Below are positions 46,881 to 54,717 of a stretch of 64,000 nucleotides of DNA, one piece after another. Every line of letters begins with the position of its first letter. The first letter of the stretch is position 1. This DNA comes from Variovorax sp. WS11 (GTDB lineage Bacteria; Pseudomonadota; Gammaproteobacteria; Burkholderiales; Burkholderiaceae_C). Position numbers and translations under genes: made by a program. The notes under the pieces are model-generated. The model was not told the origin of the DNA and searched no databases. It saw only the letters and a program-made list of their open reading frames with translations. Where the stretch lies: contig NZ_JAAGOW010000002.1 in the NCBI RefSeq assembly GCF_010499245.1, forward strand, positions 992,001-1,056,000, written 5' to 3'.

Positions 46881-47345
46881 TTAACGAGGCGCGCCGTCTG
46901 CCTCCTGCGGCACCTGGACCCAGTCCTGCCTGCAATCGGGAACCGCCGGGAAATAGCCCGCCGGATCGGGGCAGTACAGCCGCATGACGGGTCCGGGATC
47001 GACCGGAACGGCCTGGTAACCGTAGGCGGGATAAGGAGCCGCGTAGCTGACCGGGTAGCTGACCGGGTAGTAGCCCGGGTAGTAGCGCGGATAGGAGTAA
47101 GCCGGGAAAGCGAAGCCGGCGCCGATGAAGACCGCGGAGCGGTGATGGTGGTGCCTGGGGAAGAACCCCCGGTGCGCCGGAAAGCCGGCAACGCCGCGGA
47201 ACGGCGCCGCGCGCGCGAAGCCGTGACCGTGGAAGGCACCGCCATGGAAAGCGCGGCCTTGGTGCCCGCCGCCTCGTTGCGCGAAGCTGGGCATGGCGGC
47301 TGCGGCCGCGGCGGCGAACAGGGCGGCCAGGATGAGTCTGTTCAT
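46881..47345 (-). CDS. His/Gly/Tyr-rich secreted protein
   Basis: A 154-residue protein with a clear signal peptide (MNRLILAALFAAAAAAAMPSFAQ). Low-complexity sequence follows: GGHQGRAFHGGAFHGHGFA, a His run (RHHHHR), then a Pro/Tyr-rich YPRYYPGYYPVSYPVSY repeat. The C-terminus DPAGYFPAVPDCRQDWVQVP is a pattern seen in many short secreted proteobacterial proteins. Metal binding through the His-rich part is possible. It follows fdhD by 57 bases on the same strand. Confidence 0.8.
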   Translation of the reverse strand: MNRLILAALFAAAAAAAMPSFAQRGGGHQGRAFHGGAFHGHGFARAAPFRGVAGFPAHRGFFPRHHHHRSAVFIGAGFAFPAYSYPRYYPGYYPVSYPVSYAAPYPAYGYQAVPVDPGPVMRLYCPDPAGYFPAVPDCRQDWVQVPQEADGAPR

Positions 47346-47402
47346 GGCGACCTCCTCGAAGGGGATCGTTGGACCCCGGGGCGCGGCGCCGAGTTCGCGC
47401 CT

Positions 47403-48254
47403 TTACCGAAGCGCCAGTTCCGGCTGAAATTCCAGCCGCTCGGCCCCCGCATAGCAGACGAAGCGCTTGTTGGTCGCGCGCCCGATCGCGCACAGGCCGA
47501 CCCGGGTCGCGACCTCGTGCCCCATCTGCGTGATGCCGCTGCGCGAGACCACGATGGCCACGCCCATCTGGGCCGACTTGATGATCATCTCGCTGGTCAG
47601 GCGGCCGGTGGTGTAGAACACGCGGCCGCCCTCGAGCCGGCCTGGCGGCTGCATCGCGATCCAGCCGGCAATGGTGTCGATCGCGTTGTGGCGGCCCACG
47701 TCTTCGACGAAGCACTGCATCGTCGTGTCGTCGTCGCCCTCGCCGAGCGTGAACAGGGCGCAGCCGTGCACCGAGCCGGCCGACTTGTAGGTGCTCTCCT
47801 GGAGCCGGATCGCATTGACCAGCGCATAGAGCTGCGACTGCCGCATGCGCGTCGGCGGCAGCGCGAGCCGCTCGATGCCCGCCATCAGCTCGCCGAACAC
47901 GCTGCCCTGGCCGCAGCCGGTGGTGACCACCTTCTTGGCGGTGCGCTCCTCGATCCGGTCGATGCCGGCATGCGTCTTCACCGCGGCGGCGTTGACTTCC
48001 CAGTCGACGGTGATGGATTCGCAGTCGGCCGCCGACTCGATGAGCCGCTGGTTCAGCAGGTAGCCCAGCACCAGCAGCTCGGGCTGGGCGCCAAGCGTCA
48101 TCAGCGTGACCAGCTCGCGGCGGTCCACATAGACCGTGAGGTCGCGCTCGGCCGGGATCGAGACGAGGCCGCGCTCGCCGTGCTCGTCGACGATCTCGAC
48201 CTCGCGCGTCAGGGGTGCGCGCGCCGAACTCAGGCGCGGGAGCGCGGGACTCAC
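47403..48254 (-). CDS. fdhD: Formate dehydrogenase sulfurtransferase FdhD
   Basis: A 283-residue FdhD protein, which transfers sulfur from IscS to the molybdenum cofactor before insertion into formate dehydrogenase. Conserved parts are VTTGCGQGSVFGELM, GCALFTLGEG, VEDVGRHNAIDTIAGW and FYTTGRLTSEMIIKSAQMGV. The Cys-loop shows only one Cys (about Cys114, CGQG) where E. coli FdhD has CxxC. The GTG start overlaps the stop of the upstream small gene (GTGA). It is the last gene of the membrane formate dehydrogenase operon. Confidence 0.93.
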   Translation of the reverse strand: MSPALPRLSSARAPLTREVEIVDEHGERGLVSIPAERDLTVYVDRRELVTLMTLGAQPELLVLGYLLNQRLIESAADCESITVDWEVNAAAVKTHAGIDRIEERTAKKVVTTGCGQGSVFGELMAGIERLALPPTRMRQSQLYALVNAIRLQESTYKSAGSVHGCALFTLGEGDDDTTMQCFVEDVGRHNAIDTIAGWIAMQPPGRLEGGRVFYTTGRLTSEMIIKSAQMGVAIVVSRSGITQMGHEVATRVGLCAIGRATNKRFVCYAGAERLEFQPELALR

Positions 48255-48643
48255 TGCTTGGGCGTGGGATTCGCCGCCGCGGCCGGCTGCGCCGTGCTGG
48301 GGGGCGACGACGCGGTGCCCGGCGGCGAATGCGCACCCGCGGCCTCGATGGGCTTCTGCTCGGGCGGCGTGTAGGCGAAGGGGCCAGGATCGGCGCAGGG
48401 CGCTGCAGTCGGCGCCGCAGGCAGCTGCTTGCCGGCCGCGGCCGCGCTTTCCCGATACCTCGCGGCCACGCGGTCCTGCGCCTGGCAGAGCTGGTAGGCC
48501 TCGACCTTGCCGCTCCAGGCGGTGCGGGCGGCGGTTTCCGCGGCCTTGGCCTTGGCTTCGGGCGTGGCTGCCGGTGCGGGCAGCTTGGCGAATACGGCGC
48601 TGCCGGCCACTGCCAGGCTGCAGGCGATCACGATCTTCTTCAT
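48251..48643 (-). CDS. Small exported protein of the formate dehydrogenase operon
   Basis: A 130-residue protein with a signal peptide (MKKIVIACSLAVAGSAVFAK). The mature part has one conserved-looking segment (TAWSGKVEAYQLCQAQDRVAARY) and a long Pro/Ala-rich tail (AHSPPGTASSPPSTAQP...). It overlaps the cytochrome b gene before it (ATGA) and the fdhD gene after it (GTGA), so it is tightly coupled to the formate dehydrogenase operon. I do not recognise a named family. It probably sits in the periplasm and could aid assembly. Confidence 0.75.
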   Translation of the reverse strand: MKKIVIACSLAVAGSAVFAKLPAPAATPEAKAKAAETAARTAWSGKVEAYQLCQAQDRVAARYRESAAAAGKQLPAAPTAAPCADPGPFAYTPPEQKPIEAAGAHSPPGTASSPPSTAQPAAAANPTPKQ

Positions 48644-49872
48644 GAGGGATTTCCTTCGACGCGGGCGGTGCTCACCGGCGGGGTGGCGTGGGCCTCGGCG
48701 CTGCGCTGCACCGGGATCTTGCCGGCGGCGACGTCGTCGTACCACAGCGCGTGGTGCTCGCGGGCCCAGGTCTCGTCCACATAGCCGTGGCGCATCGCAT
48801 CGTAAGCGCCCTTCATGCCCAGCGTGCCGATGTAGATGTGGCCCAGGATCAGCGCCATCATCAGCATCGTCGCCACCGCGTGGACCATGTGCGCGATCTG
48901 CATCTCGCCGCGCGTGTAGACGAAGCCCGGCAGCAGCTTGTCGAGGAACAGGCCCGAGGCGGCCACGATGGTGCCCAGCACCAGGATGCCGCCCCAGAAC
49001 ACGACCTTCTCGCCGGCATTGAAGCGGTGCGAAGGCACCTCCTGCCCGCCGAACAGGCCGCCGCCCTTCGCCAGCCACTTCAGGTCCGCTACGCGCGGCA
49101 GGTTGTCGCGCACGAAGGTGATGAACATCAGCACCAGCGTGACCACGAACAGCGGCCCGACGATGTTGTGCACCGTCTTGAGCGCATAGGTGAGCCAGCC
49201 GAACAGCGCCGCGCCGATCACCGGCAGCAGGAAGAACTTGCCGAAGGCCATCACCAGGCCCGACACCGCCAACGTGACGAAGGCGATCGCGTTGGACCAG
49301 TGGGTGGCGCGCTCGAAGGGCGTGAAGCGCTCGATCTTGCGCCCGGTCTCGGTGCCGTGCAGGCCGATCGGCCCGCGCGTGAAGTAGAAGATCGCGATCG
49401 CCAGCAGCACCACGAAGAGCAGCGCCGCGCCGTAGGGAATGATCCAGTCGTTGCGCACCTGGCGCCAGGCCTCGCCGGCGTTGGTGAAGCGCGAGCCGGG
49501 GTACTTGACGAAGGGCTGGATCAGGTTGCCGGCCTCGGGCGCCTGCGAGCGCGGCAGGCTGCTGGTGCCGGTGACGCCCTGCCCGACCTGGCGCCACATC
49601 GGCGCGTTGTTGCCGGGCTGCACCTTCGCGCGCTCGCCGTTGCTCTGGTTCAGGTAGTTGGGGTCGGCACTGGCCTCAGGCTTGACCTCGAAGATGTTCT
49701 GGCTCTGGATGCCGCCGGGCGCCGACGCTGCAGCGGCGGGTGCGGCGGCCGTACCGGGCGCGGCCGGCGCAGCGGTCACCGCCCCGCCGGCGGCCGGGTT
49801 CTGCGCCTGGGCCATCGCCAGGCCGCAGGCGAAGCCGCCTGCGAGGACGAGCGCATGCAGGGCTTTGATCAT
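48640..49872 (-). CDS. fdnI: Formate dehydrogenase cytochrome b subunit (gamma)
   Basis: A 410-residue membrane protein. A signal peptide (residues 1-23) and an Ala/Pro-rich periplasmic stretch precede the cytochrome b556 core, which starts RFTPFERATHWSNAIAFVTL. His residues for two hemes are suggested by ERATHWSN, LKTVHNIVGPLFV, IAHMVHAVATMLM and LILGHIYIGTLG. The extra N-terminal domain of about 130 residues is common in this type and absent from E. coli FdnI. It passes electrons from FdnH to quinone. It lies between the lipoprotein gene and the small exported protein. Confidence 0.92.
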   Translation of the reverse strand: MIKALHALVLAGGFACGLAMAQAQNPAAGGAVTAAPAAPGTAAAPAAAASAPGGIQSQNIFEVKPEASADPNYLNQSNGERAKVQPGNNAPMWRQVGQGVTGTSSLPRSQAPEAGNLIQPFVKYPGSRFTNAGEAWRQVRNDWIIPYGAALLFVVLLAIAIFYFTRGPIGLHGTETGRKIERFTPFERATHWSNAIAFVTLAVSGLVMAFGKFFLLPVIGAALFGWLTYALKTVHNIVGPLFVVTLVLMFITFVRDNLPRVADLKWLAKGGGLFGGQEVPSHRFNAGEKVVFWGGILVLGTIVAASGLFLDKLLPGFVYTRGEMQIAHMVHAVATMLMMALILGHIYIGTLGMKGAYDAMRHGYVDETWAREHHALWYDDVAAGKIPVQRSAEAHATPPVSTARVEGNPS

Positions 49873-49888
49873 GCAGTCTCCTTCGGCC

Positions 49889-50140
49889 TCAGTTGCGGGT
49901 GTAGTCGTTCTGGCCGTTCTGCGCGCGCGTCTTGAGCTGCTGCTCCCAGGCCTTCTTGTCTCCCGGCTGCCAGCCGGCCGCAGTGAAGGTGGTACCGGTG
50001 TTGGCCTTGTCGCCGGTGCCGCTCCAGGGCACGGCGTCGAGCTTCACGCCCTCGGCGTTGGTCTGCGGCTTTTCGCCGCAGGCTGCCAGCAGTGCCACGG
50101 ACGCAACCAGGAGCGCCGCGATGTTGGCCGCGCGCTTCAC
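49889..50140 (-). CDS. Small lipoprotein of the formate dehydrogenase operon
   Basis: An 83-residue lipoprotein. From GTG 50140 the signal peptide ends in the lipobox LLAAC-GE, so the mature N-terminal Cys is lipidated. The rest (VPWSGTGDKANTGTTFTAAG, WEQQLKTRAQNGQNDYTRN) is short and hydrophilic. The GTG overlaps the fdnH stop, and the cytochrome b gene follows by 16 bases. I do not know a function; its fixed place between the beta and gamma genes suggests a role in assembly or stability of the complex. Confidence 0.78.
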   Translation of the reverse strand: MKRAANIAALLVASVALLAACGEKPQTNAEGVKLDAVPWSGTGDKANTGTTFTAAGWQPGDKKAWEQQLKTRAQNGQNDYTRN

Positions 50141-50757
50141 TTCGTGCCTCCGTTGGTCGGCGTGCCGGCCTGCTTCGAGCCATAGGCCGTGCCCCAGCCC
50201 CACACCTCGGCGCCTTTGCCGCGGTGCAGCACGCGCGTGCGGAAGATGTCGGCCACCACATCGCCGTCACCGGCGAGCAGCGCCTTGGTCGAGCACATCT
50301 CGGCGCAGGCCGGAAGCTTGCCCTCGGCCAGGCGGTTGCGACCGTACTTATCGAACTCGGCCTGCGAGCCGTTGGCCTCGGGGCCGCCGGCGCAGAAGGT
50401 GCACTTGTCCATCTTGCCGCGCGCGCCGAAGGTGCCCTGGGCCGGGAACTGCGGGGCGCCGAAGGGGCAGGCATAGGAGCAGTAGCCGCAGCCGATGCAC
50501 ACGTCCTTGTCGTGCAGCACCACGCCCTCTTCCGTGCGGTAGAAGCATTGCACCGGGCACACCGCCATGCAGGGCGCGTCGGAGCAGTGCATGCAGGCCA
50601 CCGAGATCGACTTCTCGCCCGGCACGCCATCGTTGAGCGTGACCACCCGGCGGCGGTTCACGCCCCAGGGCACCTCGTTCTCGTTCTTGCAGGCGGTGAC
50701 GCAGCCGTTGCATTCGATGCAGCGCTCGGCATCGCAGACGAATTTCATTCTTGCCAT
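50137..50757 (-). CDS. fdnH: Formate dehydrogenase iron-sulfur subunit (beta)
   Basis: A 206-residue 4Fe-4S protein. The cysteine motifs are CIECNGCVTACKNE, CMHCSDAPCMAVCPVQC, CIGCGYCSYACPFG and CTFCAGG...CAEMC, enough for four clusters. It links the FdnG catalytic subunit to the cytochrome b. There is no C-terminal anchor helix as in E. coli FdnH, so it is held by FdnG and FdnI. It starts 12 bases after fdnG. Confidence 0.94.
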   Translation of the reverse strand: MARMKFVCDAERCIECNGCVTACKNENEVPWGVNRRRVVTLNDGVPGEKSISVACMHCSDAPCMAVCPVQCFYRTEEGVVLHDKDVCIGCGYCSYACPFGAPQFPAQGTFGARGKMDKCTFCAGGPEANGSQAEFDKYGRNRLAEGKLPACAEMCSTKALLAGDGDVVADIFRTRVLHRGKGAEVWGWGTAYGSKQAGTPTNGGTK

Positions 50758-50769
50758 CGTGGTGCTCCC

Positions 50770-53757
50770 TTATGCCTTCTCGATGTTGCAGACCGTCGTC
50801 TTGGTCTCTTGCATCATGGTCACGCTGTCGTAGCCATAGGTGGTCGAGGTATTGATCGCCTCGCCGCGCACCACCGGCGCCGCGCCCGACGGGTAGTAGG
50901 GCAGCATGTCCGCGCCCTGCCAGTGGCCGGAGAAGTGGAAGGGCATGAAGACCGTGTCGGGCCCCACCCGCTCGGTGACCAGCGCCTGCACGTTGAGCTT
51001 GGCGCCGGTGGGCGTGTGGACCCAGGCGCGCTCGCCGTTGCGGATGTTCTTCTCGGCCGCGACCTTGGGGTTGATCTCGATGAACATCTCCTGCTGCAGC
51101 TCGGCGAGCCAGGGGTTGGAGCGGGTTTCCTCGCCGCCGCCCTCGTACTCGACCAGGCGGCCGGAAGTCATGATGTAGGGGAACTTCTCGGCCACCTTGT
51201 CCGCGATGTTCTTCTGCTGCACGCTCTTGTAGAGGGTGGGCAGGCGCCAGAAGGCCATCTTGTCGTCGTGCGTCGGGTACTTGGCCATCAGGTCCGGCCG
51301 CGTGCCGTACAGCGGCTCGCGATGCTGCGGGATGGCATCGGGGAAGTTCCACACCAGCGCGCGCGCCTTGGCATTGCCGAAGACGTGGCAGCCGTGGTTC
51401 TTCATGGTGACGCGGATGATGCCGCCCGAGTTGTCGGTCTTCCAGTTCTTGCCCTCGGCCTTGGCCTTCTCGGCATCGGTGAGTTCGTCCCACCAGCCGA
51501 GCTTCTTGAGCAGCAGGTGGTCGAACTCCGGATAGCCGGTGGTGATCTCGGCGCCCAGCGAACACGAGCCGTCCTCGGCCAGCAGGTTCTTGCCGTTGCG
51601 CTCCACGCCGAAGTTGGCGCGGAAGTTGCCGCCGCCGTCCATCACGTGCCTGGAGGTGTCGTAGAGGTTGGCGCTGCCCGGGTGCTTGAGCGCGGGCGTG
51701 CCGTAGCAGGGCCAGGGCAGGCCGAAGTAGTCGCCCGTGAGGTCGTAGCCGTTGACCTTGTCCTTGCCCGACTTGGCGCGCAGCGTGCGCACGTCGAAGG
51801 CGCCCATGTTGCGCATGTGGGCCTGCAGCCGCTCGGGGCTTTGCCCGGTGTAGCCGATGGTCCAGCAGCTGTTGTTGATCTCGCGAAGGATGTCGTCGGG
51901 GAGGGGCTCGTCCATGCCCTTGACCTTCTGCATCTTGTAGTTCTTGCTGAGCTCCTTGCCGAAGCCCAGCCGATCGGCGAACTGCTGCATGATCATGTGG
52001 TCGCTGCGGCTTTCCCACAGCGGCTCGATGACCTTCTCGCGCCATTGCAGCGAGCGGTTCGAGGCGGTGACCGAGCCGCTGGTCTCGAACTGGGTGCAGG
52101 CCGGCAGCAGGTAGACCGCGCGCTTGGGGTTCAGGTCCTCGGGCCGGCCCGGCATGGCGGCCATGGCCGCGGTCGCAGAGGGGTACGGGTCCACCACCAC
52201 CAGCAGGTCCAGCTTGTCCATGGCCCGCTTCATCTCGAGGCCGCGCGTCTGCGAGTTGGGGGCGTGGCCCCAGTAGAAGACGCCGCGCAGGTTGGCGTCC
52301 TGGTCGATCAGCTCGTTCTTCTCGAGCACGCCGTCGATCCAGCGCGAGACCGTGATGCCCGGCTTGCTCATCATCGCGGGCGAGGCAAACTGCTTCTTGA
52401 TCCACTCGAAGTCCACGCCCCAGACGGAGGCGAAGTGCTTCCAGGCGCCCTCGGCGATGCCGTAGTAGCCGGGCAGCGAGTCGGGGTTGGGCCCGACGTC
52501 GGTGGCGCCCTGCACGTTGTCGTGGCCGCGGAAGATGTTGGTGCCGCCACCCGACTTGCCCACGTTGCCCAGTGCCAGCTGCAGGATGCAGGAGGCGCGC
52601 ACGATGGCATTGCCGATGGTGTGCTGGGTCTGGCCCATGCACCAGACGACGGTGCCGGGCCGGTTCTCGTTGAGCCAGGTCGCGACCTTCAGCACCTGGG
52701 CTTCCTTGACGCCGCAGGCCTCCTCGACCTTGTCGGGCGTCCACTTGGCCATCACGTCGGCGCGCACCTCGTCCATGCCGAAGACGCGGTCGTTGATGTA
52801 CTTCTTGTCTTCCCAGCCGTTCTTGAAGATGTGGTACAGGATGCCAAAGAGGAAGGGGATGTCGGAGCCCGAGCGGATGCGCACGTACTCGTCGGCCTTG
52901 GCCGCGGTGCGGGTGAAGCGCGGGTCGACCACGATCACCTTGCAGCCGTTCTCCTTGGCGTGCAGCAGGTGCAGCATGCTCACCGGGTGCGCCTCGGCCG
53001 CGTTGGAGCCGATGTACATCGCCACCTTCGAGTTGCGCATGTCGTTGTACGAATTGGTCATGGCGCCGTAGCCCCATGTGTTCGCCACGCCCGCGACGGT
53101 GGTCGAGTGGCAAATGCGCGCCTGGTGGTCGCAGTTGTTGCTGCCGAAGAAGCTCACGAACTTGCGCAGCAGGTAGGCCTGCTCGTTGTTGTGCTTGCTG
53201 GAGCCGATCCAGTAGACCGAATCGGGCCCGCTGGCCTGGCGCAGCTCCTTGAGCCTGGCGGTGATCTCGTCGAGCGCCTGGTCCCAGCCGATGCGCTGGT
53301 ACTTCCCGTCGATGAGCTTCATGGGGTAGCGCAGCCGGTACTCGCCATGGCCGTGCTCGCGCAGCGCGGCACCCTTGGCGCAGTGCGCGCCCAGGTTGAG
53401 CGGCGAGTCGAAGACCGGCTCCTGCCGGACCCAGACGCCGTTCTCGACCACGGCGTCGGAGGCGCAACCGACCGAGCAGTGGGTGCAGACCGTGCGCCGA
53501 ACCTCGATCTTGCCGGCGCCGACGGCCGCCGGCTTGCCCTCGGCCGCCTGCGTCTTGCGCATCAGCGTGAGCTGGCCGGCGGCCAGGCCGACACCGACCC
53601 CCAACCCCGAGCGCCGCAGGAAGGCGCGCCGGTCCATGGTCGGCAAGGCATTCGCGAGGCCGCGCCGCAGGCTGTGGACGAAGGGCGAGGCGGCGGATGA
53701 AGAATGAAGCGGTTCGCCGTCGCGCGGGGCGGCGGTCGACTTGCGGGTCAGCAGCAT
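50770..53757 (-). CDS. fdnG: Formate dehydrogenase catalytic subunit (alpha), Tat-exported
   Basis: A 995-residue molybdenum (or tungsten) bis-MGD enzyme that oxidises formate. A Tat signal is at residues 43-60 (RRAFLRRSGLGVGVG). The 4Fe-4S Cys are in CTHCSVGC (Cys91, 94, 98) and GAHCAKG (Cys126). The metal ligand is Cys216 in ARICHSTTV, so selenocysteine is replaced by Cys. The ATG at 53757 gives a 40-residue extension before the twin-Arg motif; the ATG at 53637 (MDRRAFLRRS) is the alternative. It heads fdnG-fdnH-lipoprotein-fdnI-small protein-fdhD. Confidence 0.95.
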   Translation of the reverse strand: MLLTRKSTAAPRDGEPLHSSSAASPFVHSLRRGLANALPTMDRRAFLRRSGLGVGVGLAAGQLTLMRKTQAAEGKPAAVGAGKIEVRRTVCTHCSVGCASDAVVENGVWVRQEPVFDSPLNLGAHCAKGAALREHGHGEYRLRYPMKLIDGKYQRIGWDQALDEITARLKELRQASGPDSVYWIGSSKHNNEQAYLLRKFVSFFGSNNCDHQARICHSTTVAGVANTWGYGAMTNSYNDMRNSKVAMYIGSNAAEAHPVSMLHLLHAKENGCKVIVVDPRFTRTAAKADEYVRIRSGSDIPFLFGILYHIFKNGWEDKKYINDRVFGMDEVRADVMAKWTPDKVEEACGVKEAQVLKVATWLNENRPGTVVWCMGQTQHTIGNAIVRASCILQLALGNVGKSGGGTNIFRGHDNVQGATDVGPNPDSLPGYYGIAEGAWKHFASVWGVDFEWIKKQFASPAMMSKPGITVSRWIDGVLEKNELIDQDANLRGVFYWGHAPNSQTRGLEMKRAMDKLDLLVVVDPYPSATAAMAAMPGRPEDLNPKRAVYLLPACTQFETSGSVTASNRSLQWREKVIEPLWESRSDHMIMQQFADRLGFGKELSKNYKMQKVKGMDEPLPDDILREINNSCWTIGYTGQSPERLQAHMRNMGAFDVRTLRAKSGKDKVNGYDLTGDYFGLPWPCYGTPALKHPGSANLYDTSRHVMDGGGNFRANFGVERNGKNLLAEDGSCSLGAEITTGYPEFDHLLLKKLGWWDELTDAEKAKAEGKNWKTDNSGGIIRVTMKNHGCHVFGNAKARALVWNFPDAIPQHREPLYGTRPDLMAKYPTHDDKMAFWRLPTLYKSVQQKNIADKVAEKFPYIMTSGRLVEYEGGGEETRSNPWLAELQQEMFIEINPKVAAEKNIRNGERAWVHTPTGAKLNVQALVTERVGPDTVFMPFHFSGHWQGADMLPYYPSGAAPVVRGEAINTSTTYGYDSVTMMQETKTTVCNIEKA

Positions 53758-53770
53758 GGTGGTGTCGTCC

Positions 53771-53995
53771 TCAGGCCGAAGTGGTCTGGTAGTAGCGCTT
53801 GACGTGTTCGCTCAGCGTGTAGCCGCCGCCCTTCTCGGGCGCGGGCTTGAGAGCGGGAGTGGCGGCGGAGGCCGGCGCCTCGACGACCTTGGGCAGCACC
53901 GTGACGGCTGCTGCGGCTGCGCCGACCGAGGCGGCGCCCAGAAAGAAACCCCGGCGGGATGCCGGCTTCGTGCCGGCGGATTGGCTGTCCTGCAT
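53771..53995 (-). CDS. Formate-dehydrogenase-region TAT-target peptide
   Basis: A 74-residue protein with a Tat-like signal (SRRGFFLGAASVGAAAAAV) and the mature end GGGYTLSEHVKRYYQTTSA. It matches, from memory, the TIGR02811 family that always precedes fdnG-type genes. The YTLSEHVKRYYxT end is the conserved part. The function is not established; it may be an assembly or targeting factor. It starts the operon 13 bases before fdnG. Confidence 0.88.
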   Translation of the reverse strand: MQDSQSAGTKPASRRGFFLGAASVGAAAAAVTVLPKVVEAPASAATPALKPAPEKGGGYTLSEHVKRYYQTTSA

Positions 53996-54024
53996 ATCGA
54001 CTCCAGGAGTGGCTCGGTAAAACC

Positions 54025-54101
54025 AGATATGAAACCAGTTACATATCTTTGGATACTAGTCCAGACCCTAATAGGGAGGCAATCAAAAGCCCCTCAGGGC
54101 T
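54025..54101 (-). promoter_or_regulatory. Spacer before the fdn operon: terminator plus dyads
   Basis: The 104-base gap after the TorD gene holds three structures. Next to the TorD stop, on the minus strand, AGCCC-TGAG-GGGCT is followed by TTTT (54084-54101), a short terminator. Then CCCTA-A-TAGGG (54066-54076). Then the 7-base inverted repeat AGATATG/CATATCT with a 10-base spacer (54025-54048), 30 bases before the TAT-target start. This suggests that the fdn operon has its own promoter with a regulator site. I saw no convincing -35/-10 pair. Confidence 0.5.
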
Positions 54102-54717
54102 AGGCCAGCATGTCGAAGCCCTGGGCCTCGACCTCGGCGAAGGCCCGGGTCAGGCCCGCCAGCGCGGCATAGAAATGCGCCTTCGGATGCTGCGCCACCG
54201 CATCGCACATCGCCGGCAGCCAGGGCTGCACATGGGCGGCGAAGAAGGCCTGCTGCTGCGTCAAGTTGGCCACCGCGACGTCCTCGCCGGCGATCAGGTA
54301 GCGCATGACTTCGAACAGGCAAGCCACGTGATCCTCGGTCTCCGAGACCGCCTGCTCGCGCGCCAGGCCCAGCCGATCCAGGTCGGCGCGCAGGCGCGCC
54401 AGCGGCTTGTCGTTGAGGAAGCCGCTCAGGTAGTGCGATCCGAACAGGTAGATCTCGGGCTTGCCGATGCCCCCGAAGAGCGCGTCGTACTCGTCGCGCG
54501 CCGCGGCCGTGTCGAGGCCGCGCGCCACGCCCACCAGCTGGCGCCAGGGCTCCTCCAGGAAGGCGCCGGCGGCCGGCGCCTCGGTGGGCGCGACCTGGAA
54601 GGCAGCGAGCAGTTCGGCATCGGGGGCCGCGTACCAGAGCCGCGCGAGCAGCCCATAGAGCTCGGCGCGCGCAAGCTCCTCGTCGAGCGCGGAAGTGGCC
54701 GGCAAGCGATTGCTCAT
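54100..54717 (-). CDS. TorD/DmsD-family chaperone for formate dehydrogenase
   Basis: A 205-residue all-helical protein of the TorD family. Signs are EELARAELYGLLARLWYAAPD, YDALFGGIGKPEIYLFGSHYLSGFL, ETEDHVACLFEVMRYLIAG and FFAAHVQPWLPAMCDAV, the classical EPxDH-like redox-enzyme maturation protein pattern. Such chaperones hold Tat-exported molybdoenzymes until the cofactor is loaded. The ATG overlaps the upstream Fe-S gene stop (ATGA). Its client is probably FdnG encoded just downstream. Confidence 0.9.
   Translation of the reverse strand: MSNRLPATSALDEELARAELYGLLARLWYAAPDAELLAAFQVAPTEAPAAGAFLEEPWRQLVGVARGLDTAAARDEYDALFGGIGKPEIYLFGSHYLSGFLNDKPLARLRADLDRLGLAREQAVSETEDHVACLFEVMRYLIAGEDVAVANLTQQQAFFAAHVQPWLPAMCDAVAQHPKAHFYAALAGLTRAFAEVEAQGFDMLA

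Noticed and set aside
50092..53700. 1202-codon plus-strand frame opposite fdnG/fdnH
   Set aside because: Same antisense effect. It crosses two real genes and has no recognisable protein features.
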